Below are positions 54,574 to 64,000 of a stretch of DNA of 64,000 nucleotides, in pieces (position 1 is the first letter of the stretch; each line of letters starts with the position of its first letter). The DNA is taken from positions 18,818,048 to 18,882,047 of the forward strand of contig OZ024884.1 in the NCBI GenBank assembly GCA_964017185.1, given 5' to 3'. Below the pieces are notes generated by a model that saw only the letters and a list, made by a program, of their open reading frames with translations, was not told the origin of the DNA and did not search any database. This DNA comes from Rugalucina vietnamica (Eukaryota > Mollusca > Bivalvia > Lucinida > Lucinidae). Position numbers and translations under genes: made by a program.

Positions 54574-54725
54574 GGATCGCAGTAGCGCTGGTGGTAGAGC
54601 ATATCAGACTCTGAATCGAGAGGTGCTGGGTTTGATCCCACACAGGGCACCATGTTGTGTCCTTGAGCAAGTGTCCTTGAGCTAGATGCATTAATTTTCC
54701 AGAGTATTGGTTAATGCCCAAGCAA
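54574..54725 (+). mobile_element. tRNA-Gln(CTG)-like SINE
   Basis: AGCGCTGGTGGTAGAGCATA (A box), CAGACTCTGAATCGAGAGGT (CTG anticodon arm), TGGGTTTGATCCCACACAGG (B box), then body TTGTGTCCTTGAGCAAGTGT and CCAGAGTATTGGTTAATGCC. The loops carry extra bases relative to a real tRNA, so this is a SINE head. Confidence 0.7.
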
Positions 54726-54739
54726 ATCACTTATAAAGG

Positions 54740-55124
54740 CTACAATGAGTGTAAGGATGTTTGCATTTTCAAAGTCCTAGAAATGCCTTGAAAACAGCAA
54801 TCGATTTATTGAAGTCTCAGAATCCATTTGGAAGCAATTATAACATTTTGCTGAAAAAAAGTTCCTAATATACCAGTCAAAAGTTCAGTAAATGATGCAT
54901 ATCAAAAGATGAATCTTTGAGAGGTATTTATTCTTCAAAGTATTCTTGATTAGATATCATTAATCATTATGAGAAAAAACACACTGACTGTCTACAATAT
55001 CTATTGAATAATAGTAATAAGGCAAAAACTGAGAATCTTTTTTACCTAATGGCCTGTATATCTTAAGAGTTGATATGGTATCATGTATAAGTAATCATTA
55101 CTCAGTCTGATTTTTTTTGGACAG
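54740..55124. other. No recognisable feature
   Basis: AT-rich sequence between a SINE and a minisatellite. Confidence 0.45.
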
Positions 55125-55850
55125 TGGTAATGTAGATTGACCATATATATTTTGACAGTGGATCAGTGTTGTGATCCAAAATTTTGGGACAGTGTTGTGA
55201 TCCAAAGTTTTTGGACAGTGGGGCAGTGTGGTGATCCTATAAGTTTTTTGGGACGATGGGACAGTGTGGTAATCCTAAGCTTTGGGACAGTGTGGTAATC
55301 CTTAGTGTTGGGACAGTATGATGATCCTTCGTTTTGGGACAGTGTGGTGATCTTTACTGTTAACTAGGACAATGTGGTAATCCTTAGTTTTGGGACAGTT
55401 TTGTGCTCCAGAGTTTTAGGACAATATGGTGTTCCTTAGTTTTGGGACAATGTGGTGATCCTAAGTTTTGGGACAATGTGGTGATCCTTAGTTTTGGGAC
55501 AGTTTTGTGCTCAGAGTCTTAGGACAATGTGGTGATCCTTTGTTTTAAGACTGGGTGGTAATGCTTATATAGTTTTGGGAGAGTGTGGTGCTCCCAAGTT
55601 TTAGGGCAATGTGGTGATCCTTAGTTTTGAGACAGTGTGGTGATCCTAATTTTTTGGACAGTGTGATGATCCTAAGTTTTGGGACAGTGTGATGCTCCTT
55701 AGTTTTGGCACAGTGTGGTGATTCTATGTTTTGGGATAGTGAGGATATCCCAAGTTTTGGGACAGTGTGGTGATCCTTAGTTTCGGAACAGTATGGTGAT
55801 CCAAAATTTTGGGACAGTGTGGTGATCCTATGTTTTGGGGAGATTGTGAT
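55125..55850. repeat. 27-bp minisatellite array
   Basis: About 26 diverged units of AGTTTTGGGACAGTGTGGTG plus ATCCTTA. Unit lengths vary from about 22 to 33 because of small indels. A pair of larger subunits (TTTTGTGCTCCAGAGTTTTAGG at 55400 and 55508) suggests local higher-order duplication. Confidence 0.88.
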
Positions 55851-55859
55851 GAAGTTTTT

Positions 55860-57199
55860 TGACCACAGAGGTTACAAACAAGTGTGTTCACCTGACGAAG
55901 TTATCTTTTAGACATTGATTTGATCTTATTTTAGGTCTCCATTTTTATAGGTTTTGCACAAAAGGTTAACTCTTGGTACATTGTATATAGCATCCTTGAA
56001 TGTACGTATGTCTACAATCACAGTAATAATCAATCTTTCTGACTAGATATGGAATATTTTTTACCGACATTTGCTCTTTCAAGGACCACTTGCAACAAAT
56101 ATTTATAAGATATTGGATTTGTCTTAGACAACTTCTGCATGACAGCTTTCATATTCTAAATAAAGCCAGTTATTTTATGCATCAAGAGCTGTAAAGAATA
56201 TTAAAACTGCAAATGAGCTGCATCACAATTTCTTAACAATGGTGTGACAAACAGTTGGTGCCTCCCAGTTATGCAAAAGGAAAATCAGTCAGTGAAAGCT
56301 CTCTCTTGATGGTTTGAGTAAGCGAGTATGCATGGTTTGCCCATCTTGTCATCTAGACTCAGCTTAGCCATACATGTAAATGTTCTAGTATAATCATCAA
56401 GGAGGTTCTCTAATGCATTGGAAATAAGAGACCAAACTTTTCCTTTAATATTCAAAAGCTTTTAAAATTTCTAAGAGAAAACTCTTAAATCTTCACTTGG
56501 TCAATTAATTTTATGGGCATTATTGAAGAAATTTTCTTTGACAGAGAATTCTACAAGTCCTTCCACTTGAAGCTTTGAAAGTACATGTACCCTTTAAAAG
56601 CAGTATACAACCAAGTTGCTTATTCTCAAGTGACATATTGTATAAAAAGAAAAAAATAATAATGTTTTTTCAGTGAAGGGAAGTGAATCAACATTTTGCC
56701 CATTAAATCATGTAGTCTGGTTATGTTCAACTGTGCTGTATAGGCAGTCTCATCCAGGTCTGCACTCATAGTTGATGCCCCAATTCTGTCGAAAATTGGT
56801 AGTGAATAGCCTCACATTTTCTTTGAAAAAGTCCAAGTTTTCAAATTTTACCTTGGTTTTAAACTGGTCAGTGTCAATTTAAGGTCATAGCTTGAACAAA
56901 ATATCATGGGACCAGAATGCGAGAATGCTGCAACAGTTACTGTTAACATTTTTATGGAAATAGTGACTGTGTGGGGCTAAAAATCAGATTCTTATTAAAA
57001 TGAAGCTGTATGACTCTGATCAGCACTACCTATAGCATGATTATGCTTACTATATTTATGTACCAAAACTTGGACACTAATGAAATGGAAACCTGCTTTA
57101 TTAATTGATTGCAAAATGTATTTGTCTTGGCATATTTCTACAAATTGATCTTCAAGACAGCCTTGAAAGCCACAAAGTGTCCCAACAGAGAAAAAATAC
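55860..57199. other. No firm feature
   Basis: 1.3 kb without a matched repeat. A possible exon start follows TTTTCTTTGACAG at 56542 (RILQVLPLEALKVH...), open for about 40 codons, but no donor stands out and I would not call it. Confidence 0.4.
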
Positions 57200-57433
57200 A
57201 GCCTCACTGTGAGGAAACAGGTCTTTGGGCTTTCAGACCAGGTCCAATGCAAATCGGCCTATACAGTCTCAGAAAAGGGATAGAAGAAGAAATTTTGGAT
57301 TAATTGTGCTATCTCATAGTATACCACAAACAAAGGCAAAGATCAGCTAGCTGTGCAGTTACTGCTTGGCTTATCTGCGTCTTTGTTTTTGCACATAGAC
57401 AAAAAAAAAAACAGTTCCCTTATGAAATGGCTC
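57200..57433. mobile_element. MITE family A, copy 19
   Basis: GCCTCACTGTGAGGAAACAG to CCCTTATGAAATGGCTC. The hairpin is decayed (GATCAGCTAGCTGTGCAGTT). Its right end is 12 bases from the exon candidate that follows. Confidence 0.7.
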
Positions 57434-57444
57434 AAATCTTACAG

Positions 57445-57565
57445 CATTTTGAACAGGGAAACCTATCAAATGCAGCTGTCAATAAATTCGTTGCCCGTGA
57501 GAGAGCATACAAAATAGCATGCGAGTCCTTGGTCTACATCCTGATAAAAAAATCAGCTAAATCAG
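57445..57565 (+). CDS. Candidate internal exon
   Basis: A 121-base segment between AAATCTTACAG and ATCAG|GTAATT. It is open in only one frame, entering in phase 0 and leaving in phase 1. The peptide starts HFEQGNLSNAAVNKFVARER and continues AYKIACESLVYILIKKSAKS, which looks like a folded helical segment and contrasts with the AT-rich flanks. The branch and acceptor region overlaps the end of a family A MITE. It does not join in phase to 53192-53385, which ends in a stop, so it would belong to another + strand gene. Family not recognised. Confidence 0.42.
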
Positions 57566-57944
57566 GTAATTTTTTTTATACCACACAGATATCCAAGCTT
57601 TTCTAAGGCAAAACAGCACAGAAATCATTTTAACCAGGCATAATCTTGGGCAGATTTAGATCTGCCGTGAGCTGCGTGTTCCGCAGTGTATTTTGTCATG
57701 TTGGAGGTATGGTATTATCTTTCAGCGATCTGGAACAATCGGCTATAAATTGAGCTGATAATCGATCATTAATCACCTACGGGAACAGACAATTATTATA
57801 ACAGACAAATCGAGGACCCGAAAATGTTGTTATTCTGCCAGTAATAGAACATAATTCGTGACCAAGAATGAATTATTTATTACATGGAGAATAATCAAAT
57901 AGAAGATCTGTCCCTGAGCATCCCTAAAAGTTGGATATTTTGGT
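57566..57944. other. Presumed intron, no feature recognised
   Basis: Follows the donor of the 57445 exon. No other exon or repeat copy seen before the SINE. Confidence 0.4.
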
Positions 57945-58022
57945 TTGTTTATGGCTTAACATCCCAGTCAATAATTTTTCAGTCATGTTGGGATGGTGCC
58001 ATTGCTGCTTTGGTATTTACCA

Positions 58023-58266
58023 GGGCCGAGTTGTTCAAAACTAACGACATTGTTAGTTAACGTTTCGTTAAAATTTCAAACATTAATATTACAAATACAC
58101 TGTTATTTTTTGATGAAAAAATGTGAGAATCCTTTGCAATGCAAAGGATTCTCACATTTTTTCAACAAAAAATAACAGCGTAGTTGTTACTTTAGCTGAT
58201 ATTTGCTTAACAAATTTATGTCTTAACGATATCGTTAAGCTAACGATGCTTTGAACAACTGGGTCC
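58023..58266. mobile_element. Family E hairpin MITE, copy 2
   Basis: Reverse orientation relative to copy 1. The central arms of about 48 bp are nearly perfect, with three mismatches near the base and an A spacer (GAATCCTTTGCAATGCAAAGG). Ends GCCGAGTTGTTCAAAACTAA and GCTTTGAACAACTGGGTCC. Confidence 0.87.
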
Positions 58267-58281
58267 AGCACTATAGGGAGC

Positions 58282-58513
58282 TTAACTCATTTACGCCTGG
58301 TGTCCCTTTTATGGGACATAGGCAAACAGCATAGCCCCACATGTGACGCCGCAGAATGCGGCGTCCCATCTGAGGCTATTCTGTTTGCTAAGAGGAATTT
58401 TATCGAAAATTGAGATAGAAATTAAAAATTACTCCTTAGAGCATCCCTAAAAATGAAAGTGGACTAACCCAATTGATAATGATGGGAAAATCCATTTGTC
58501 AAATATGGGTTAA
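58282..58513. mobile_element. Family F MITE, copy 2
   Basis: TTAACTCATTTACGCCTGGT to GTCAAATATGGGTTAA, both ends TTAA. The stem ATAGCCCCACATGTGACGCC pairs with GGCGTCCCATCTGAGGCTAT, with the near-palindrome GACGCCGCAGAATGCGGCGTC at its tip. Confidence 0.78.
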
Positions 58514-58684
58514 GGACACTACACGGTGGAAGAAGATATTGAACCCAGGGCCTCTAGCTCCAGAGTCCAGTTCTCTACCACTAGGCCATGATAATCTCTA
58601 TACTTCTGAAAACGGTGATCAACCTTGAAGAACTAGGATAGAACCTTACCACTACCATCGAGCTACTGTGGACATCCATGATAA

Positions 58685-58966
58685 CATCAGGAAAACATGT
58701 CCGTGAAATGTATACCCCCTCAAACCCCACTTTTATATAGAAAACTGGGGTATGCAGGGGTATACCTAGTTTTCTTATTTTTGCTCTAAAACAGATTGTG
58801 GGTAGTCGTTAGAACCGCCTCAAGGAGGCGGCTCTTAGTAAATGTGTACCCACAATCTATGTTTTGAGCAAAAATAAGAACATTATAAAAAAAAATCCAA
58901 TGAAGTTTTCCATTTTTTCTGCTGAAAAGAATCTCTGTTTATTGCATGGGCTAGTTTTCGTAATGA
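58685..58966. mobile_element. MITE family B, copy 9 (reverse orientation)
   Basis: CATCAGGAAAACATGTCCGT to CTAGTTTTCGTAATGA: the most complete copy in the window, showing both types of end. Hairpin GTTAGAACCGCCTCAAGGAG. Confidence 0.85.
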
Positions 58967-59390
58967 ACCGGAACAAGGCGGGGTAAACTGGAGAGACTTC
59001 CGGGTTCTATTAAAATGTTTAATACAACCAGAGTGCACTGGTGCAAATGGGGAGACATGTTAAAAAACAGCTAAAACCAGGGCAACACAGGACAAATTGT
59101 GACACCATCAAGGCTTGACCAGGATGATTTGGCGTAAACTATGGGTAACCAGAATGATACTGTGCTATCCTGGGACAAACTATGACAACCGTAACGACAT
59201 TGTAGTAGAACCGGGAAAACGACCGGGTTTACACTGGGGTAATACTGTGAGTGTTAGAACAGGACCAATTTTTGAAGGAAAAGTTCCCCGGTTTATCATA
59301 GTTTACTGGCTTGTTGTCATGGGGACATTAACCAGGGTTAGAACAGGGACAGTGAGAACAAGACTGTACAATAGTACTAGTTAAAGAGAA
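58967..59390. repeat. Degenerate short repeats
   Basis: Phrases such as AACCAG, GGGACAAACTATGACAAC and AGAACAGGGACAGTGAGAAC recur irregularly. This may be a decayed minisatellite of about 27-30 bp. An 89-codon frame here has no motif. Confidence 0.35.
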
Positions 59391-59714
59391 TAACATTTGC
59401 ATAATGACATCATTTGTATCAAATGTTAGGTATATCAGTTTTGTTGGAATTTTCGCACTTGCGGAATCAATTAGTGGTGTTGGTTGTGCAATTTGAGATT
59501 TTCTCATTTCATTATTTTTTTTTTTAAAAAATGAGACAGAATTCTTAGGTTTTGTTAGGAATCGGCTACTTTACTGTAATTATTCTTATAAGTTGAATAG
59601 CTGGGATAAAATCAAAACAGCATCACATATTTCTTAACTTATTTATGTAATCATTTAAATAGAGAGGATATGTAAAAGAAATTTGAAGCACTTTTTGGTT
59701 GTCATGGAAGCATA
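59391..59714. other. No recognisable feature
   Basis: AT-rich with a short T/A palindromic tract near 59514-59530. Confidence 0.45.
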
Positions 59715-59805
59715 ATTTTGGGTAAAAGTCTCATAAACTGGAGGCAAAGTCCCGACATGACTAATTTTAGCTGTTGACTGGGACGTTAAGCATCATTTCA
59801 AACAA
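59715..59805 (+). mobile_element. SINE D tail fragment
   Basis: TTTGGGTAAAAGTCTCATAA, GGAGGCAAAGTCCCGACATG, and GTTGACTGGGACGTTAAGC followed by CAAACAAATAAGC. Confidence 0.6.
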
Positions 59806-60309
59806 ATAAGCAAACAAAATAGCATTCCAATTTTTACACCCCTGTCAATTACATTTAGATTATTTCAGCACTTGTCAAGCAAATTACTTCTGGAAAATAT
59901 GATAAACACGGAAAAACATGCATGTTGTTTACAAATTTATGTGCGCAATTTTGTTTGGAAAACTAATCTAGACAGTTTTAGAAAAACACAAGAAATTACT
60001 CAGAAGTGAGTGTTTGGTAAAGCAATTATCTGATCAGCTGTCAGGTCTGCACTTTCACACCTCTACTTGCAATTTCCTGATTCTTCAGATGCCAAATCTC
60101 TGTCATTAGTAATAGTAATGATAGTTCATGATTGTTACTACAAAAATGCTTCCAAGAGTTTGGCCATTTCCTGCATTTTATTATTATTCAGATCGAATAA
60201 AGAAGGAGTAAAGACGAAATGAAAAACAACCAACAACATATAAAATAGGCCGGGGTGGTTTAATCAGTAATAACAATAATTACATGTATTACCTTTTTCA
60301 TAAGATGGT
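59806..60309. other. No recognisable feature
   Basis: AT-rich, no gene or matched repeat. Confidence 0.45.
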
Positions 60310-60415
60310 GTAAATTGTTGGGTTTTGGTTTGATGGTTATAGCTTAACGCCCAAGTCAGCAATTTTTCAGTCATGTCATTCCTGGGTACTTTTGGGAGCT
60401 TAAGGACTTACAGTG
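60310..60415 (-). mobile_element. SINE tail fragment
   Basis: GGTTATAGCTTAACGCCCAA, GTCAGCAATTTTTCAGTCAT and CCTGGGTACTTTTGGGAGC match the tail and body of the 25888 and 57945 SINEs. The tRNA-like head is absent. Confidence 0.55.
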
Positions 60416-60460
60416 CACAAACTTTTTCAAATGGTAATTTCCAAAACATTGTTTCATCTT

Positions 60461-61330
60461 TTTAGCTCACCTGAGCCGAAGGCCATGCTCCGTCGTCCGT
60501 CCACAATTTCAAAGATCTTCTCCTCTGAAACCGCTTGGCCGATCAAAGCCAAACTTCATGTGGAGCATCCTTAGGAAGGGGGAACGAAAGTTTATATAAA
60601 TGGTTCAGGTCACATGACCAAGATGGCCGCCATGACTATAAATAGCAAAAACCTTTAAAAATCTTCTTCTCCAGAACCAGTGGGCCGATTTCCACGAAAC
60701 TTGGTATGTAGCATTGGGGACGCAGGCCCATCATAGTTTATATAAATCATGACCCTAGGATGACCTTGACCTATTTTACGGCAAGGTCAACTTAGGTCGC
60801 CAATGCATTTGAATGGGAAAAAATGGTAAAATGCTATTTAATGGGTAAAACTTACTGGGAATAGGCAAATGGACAGAAGATTAATGTTAATGGAAAATTT
60901 TAGCCCCTGGGGGGTTGTCTGCCCCTGCCCCGGGGCTATATACATGTATATTTCCATAATAATGAAACATCTTCTCCCCTGAAACTGCTTGGCCAATCAA
61001 AGTAAAACTTCATATGGAGCATTGTTGGGAAGAGGGAAAGACAATTTATATAAATGGTCAAGGTCACATGACCAAGATGGCCGCCATGGCTATAAATAGA
61101 AAAAACCTTTAAAAATCTTCTTCTCCAGAACCAGAAGGCCAATGATTTTGAAACTTGGTGTGAAGCATCAGTGACTAGAGCTCTACAAAGTTAATATAAA
61201 TCATGACCCTGGGATGACCTTGACCTATTTTACGGCAAGGTCAACATAGGTTGCTCATGCATTTGAATGGGGAAAAGTGTTAAAATGTCATTTGTAGGGA
61301 AAAACTTGCAGGAAATGGGCAGATGGACTT
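60461..61330 (+). mobile_element. Family G element, copy 4, 3'-truncated
   Basis: Opens TTTAGCTCACCTGAGCCGAA; the partner strand of the hairpin is lost. Two units follow, close to those of copy 1 (CCCTGCCCCGGGGCTATATA, GTCACATGACCAAGATGG). No closing hairpin is found; the sequence changes after GGAAATGGGCAGATGGACTT. Confidence 0.78.
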
Positions 61331-61845
61331 AAGTGCTGGCTCAGATAAAAATCATGCAGATGACTCCACATGGTGGGTAACGGATTTGGCTGATTTTCAT
61401 TTGTCTGAGAGGTTTTGATGACAGAACAAGAAAAATAAGGGTTATTTCGATTTTTTTCAATTCTCGTCACCATGGCAACGGGAACTAATATTTTGCCTAA
61501 AAATCGCTAAATTCTGCTCTAAAAATGGTATAATTCAAAATAATATTTTATGAACGTGATAAATGTTAGGTAGAATTGAACAATTCGAATAGAAACAATT
61601 GAAATAGCTTAAAGCTTTTAAGCCAAAAAAACATTGATTTTATTCAGCTTGGCGTTGCCATGACAACGCATATTATACCATTAAGTCAAAAAATATGAAA
61701 ACGGCATTTTTGGCTGTTTTTAGATCAAATTATCGCAAATTCAGTAGACTGATATTGATATGCAGTTACACTTAATTTATAAAGCAACTCTTATATTACA
61801 TGTTTCCACAATAAAACGCTTTGCCTTTTCATATACACGGTTGCC
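61331..61845. repeat. Flanking repeat, left copy
   Basis: The part from about 61660 to 61845 (GTTGCCATGACAACGC, TTCAGTAGACTGATATTGAT, CTTTGCCTTTTCATATAC) recurs at 63815-64000 with about 15-25% differences by eye. The spacing of the ends is 2158 bases. Confidence 0.65.
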
Positions 61846-62282
61846 ATCCCCAGTGAAAATGCAACTGAAATTTCACTGAGATTTCAGTGTTATTTCAATG
61901 AAATAACAGTGAAATCTCAGTGAAAGAATTGGTCAAAATAACACTGAAATAACATTAAGATTTTCAATGAAATTTTGTTGAAATTTTGTTATTATTTCAA
62001 TGAAATAACACTGAAATCTCAGCGAAAGAATTGGTCAAAATAATGCTGAAATTCAGCGAAATCTCAACGAGATTTTACTGAATTTCAGTGTTATTTTGAC
62101 CATTTCTTTCACTGAGATTTCAGTGTTATTTCATTGAAATAATGAGTGAAATTTTGCTGAATTTCATTGTTATTTTGACCAATTCTTTCACTGAGATTTC
62201 ACTGTTATTTCATTGAAATAATAATGAAATTTTCACTGACAATTGGAGAATATCCAATATGGTCACCTGCTTAATTAGAAGG

Positions 62283-62485
62283 ACTTTTAAAGCCTGCCCA
62301 GGAGAAGTGTTGAAAGTAAAACCATCCATGCATATAAGCCTTTTTTTACTTGGATGCACTATGGTGCTTTATTGCTGCACTTTGGAATGTCACATCATCC
62401 CAATTTTGGGTGGATGTCCCATATAAAAAAGGAGGCAATGTCCGAATATAACCTTCGCTGTTGACTGGGATGTTAAGCCATAATT
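62283..62485 (+). mobile_element. SINE-like repeat D, copy in the palindrome element
   Basis: GCCTGCCCAGGAGAAGTGTT, ATCCATGCATATAAGCC and GTTGACTGGGATGTTAAGCC, then ATTCAAACAATCAAAC. It interrupts the palindromic units and so is younger than the element. Confidence 0.6.
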
Positions 62486-63238
62486 CAAACAATCAAACTA
62501 CCTAGGCACTGGGTTTGACAGTAAAGATTGTCCAAATGACTCTTGAATCAAAATATGGTTCTACACTCTCACACAATGATTTGTGTGGGTGGGGAATTGG
62601 AATGATGCAATTTAACAGAAAAAGCATCAATACAAGTCACATGATCTGAAGGAAAAGATATATACAGTTAAAATACATGTAAACATTGTACATGTCACTT
62701 AGTGCATCAATCTTGAATGAAATTAATTTATTATTGAGCACCTTCTCTTTAAACTTGAAAAAACATACATTGTGTCTGTTTTCTTTCCCTCCATTTTAGA
62801 CAGGAAGTGATGTCATAGAGTTGCTATGAGCATGCTCAGGATTTTTTTCAGTGAAATTTCGGTGCAGTGAAATTTCGGTGAAATTTTGGTGAAAGTTTGC
62901 AAGCTGATATTACACTGAAATTTCAGTGAAGTCATCAAAACAATACCAAATGATCTCTGTGGACAAAATGGTAACAAAGTGTGTTTATATGCACCTAAAT
63001 AAAAACAGAACCTACGTTTCTGAACCACCAAATCTTGTAGAGCATAGCTGAACTATACAGATATGAGCACTGAAATATGCTGATAAATGAGACTAAAGTC
63101 ATAGCAATTATGGTTGTGTACTGTACAGAAATGCTTTTCATGCTTGTTGATAGTAAAAAGTACATTATATAATCACCAGTTACTGTTATTATTATCATGT
63201 ACCATGTGTTATGTAAAATGTCATTAATTTTTAGCTGA

Positions 63239-63260
63239 AAAAAAAAAAAAAAAAAAAAAA
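63239..63260. repeat. Poly(A) tract
   Basis: About 22 adenines, followed by T-rich sequence; possibly the tail of an unrecognised retroposed piece inside the palindrome element. Confidence 0.7.
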
Positions 63261-63814
63261 ACTATTTTATTTTTCTGCTGAATTTTTTCTGCTGACATCA
63301 ATTTTTTTTTTTTGAAATTTCACTGAGATCTATTTGCTGAAAATTTCAATAAAATTTTTGTACTGAAATTTCAGTGAAATCTCTAGACTGAAATTCCGTT
63401 GAAATTTCATTGAAATTTATAATTTCTATGACATCGAAATCTCAATGAAATTTCGTTGAAAATTTCATTGAAATTCCTGTGACATTAAAATTTATTGAAA
63501 TCTCAATAAAATTTCACTCAAATTTTTTCAAATTTTGATCATTTCGGTGAAATTTACCAAAATATAAGGATTTCAGTGAAATTTCACTGAAATTCATCAA
63601 AATTTCACTGAAATTTCAGTTACATTTTCTCTGGGGATAGTAACAAATCGAACACCACTGGAATGAAAAATCTAAAATTTATATTTTGGAGGGTTTTCAG
63701 GTAAGCTTATATCAGCTTCTAATCACTGGTGGATTTATTTTGTAGCAGTGTACCAAGAAAGGAACTTATGATTTATCATATACAATAATAGAAAAAATAG
63801 CTTGGTAATTTACC

Positions 63815-64000
63815 TGGTTGCCATGGCGACAACTATAATGCTACAAAGGAAAGATATCTAAAATATTGATTTTTGGGTTGTTTTCACACCAAATTATTGA
63901 CACTTCAGTAGACTGATGTAAACATGATATTGCCGTTTAATTGTAAAGTAAGAATTATATTACAAGTTTCAACAACAGAACCCTTTGCCTTTTCATATAC
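63815..64000. repeat. Flanking repeat, right copy, runs off the window
   Basis: Matches 61660-61845: GGTTGCCATGGCGACAAC, TTCAGTAGACTGATGTAAAC and CTTTGCCTTTTCATATAC. The window stops exactly two bases before the point where the left copy meets CGGTTGCCATCCCC. Confidence 0.7.

Larger units (their letters stand above)
57945..58590 (-). mobile_element. tRNA-derived SINE split by two nested MITEs
   Basis: Minus-strand SINE whose head lies at 58520-58590 (ATGGCCTAGTGGTAGAGAAC A box; CCTGGGTTCAATATC B box). Its tail is at 57945-58022 (CTTAACATCCCAGTCAATAA). The 25888 SINE shows the same two parts joined. Family E (58023-58266) and family F (58282-58513) copies separate them here. Confidence 0.72.
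61848..63636. mobile_element. 1.8-kb TIR element filled with small palindromes
   Basis: Ends CCCCAGTGAAAATGCAACTG and, in inverse, CCCCAGAGAAAATGTAACTG, continuing into GAAATTTCA on both sides. AT occurs just outside both ends. The interior is built of ACTGAAATTTCAGT-type palindromic units and longer inverted blocks (AGTGAAATCTCAGTGAAAG against CTTTCACTGAGATTTCAGTG). Between 62250 and 62830 lies unrelated sequence including a SINE D tail. No protein frame. Confidence 0.7.

Overview
This 64-kb window looks like intergenic and intronic DNA of an invertebrate animal, most likely a bivalve mollusc. That assignment is an inference from AT-rich, intron-like sequence with no bacterial gene packing, two non-LTR retrotransposons, tRNA-derived SINEs, and the repeat with the AGCTCACCTGAGC...CAGGTGAGCT hairpin that I associate with bivalve genomes. 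Nothing here is operon-like. Only four short candidate host-gene pieces on the + strand have splice-like borders. The best pair (44934-45048 and 53192-53385) joins in phase to give a small single-pass membrane protein across an intron packed with transposons.

Layout. 1-5.5 kb: a possible small exon, a 5'-truncated Jockey/CR1-type LINE with an intact reverse transcriptase, and several hairpin MITEs. 5.6-7.2, 14.3-17.1, 50.8-52.6 and 60.5-61.3 kb: four copies of one large non-coding element ('family G') with internal tandem units and a Helitron-like 3' hairpin. 8.2-13.4 kb: an 18-bp minisatellite split by a TIR element with a TATA target duplication, followed by a 3.8-kb foldback element. 17-26 kb: mixed MITEs and SINEs, including a piggyBac-like MITE in a TTAA site. 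26.65-30.8 kb: a 39/41-bp minisatellite. 30.9-43.4 kb: three arrays of a 21-bp satellite organised as a 147-bp higher-order repeat, each inside a transposon-like element; two of the arrays are near-identical copies on either side of a full-frame L1/Tx1-type LINE. 43.5-60 kb: candidate exons, SINEs, a 13-bp and a 27-bp minisatellite and nested MITEs. 61.6-64 kb: a TIR element filled with small palindromes, lying between diverged copies of a flanking repeat that runs off the end of the window.

Repeat family names used here: A = GAGC-ended MITE with a GATCAGCTTCGC hairpin (19 copies or fragments); B = MITE with a GTGGGTACTCG...GAACCGCCTC hairpin (9 copies); C = GGTTATAAAAC-ended TIR element; D and S = SINE-like; E = long perfect-hairpin MITE; F = TTAA-ended hairpin MITE; G = the AGCTCACC element; H = GGTTATCCAGAG-ended element. 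The nested insertions give several target-site duplications directly and a relative age order.

Limits: all family and superfamily names come from reading motifs by eye. No alignment, database search or transcript data was available. Borders of tandem arrays and degenerate copies are accurate to about 5-20 bases.
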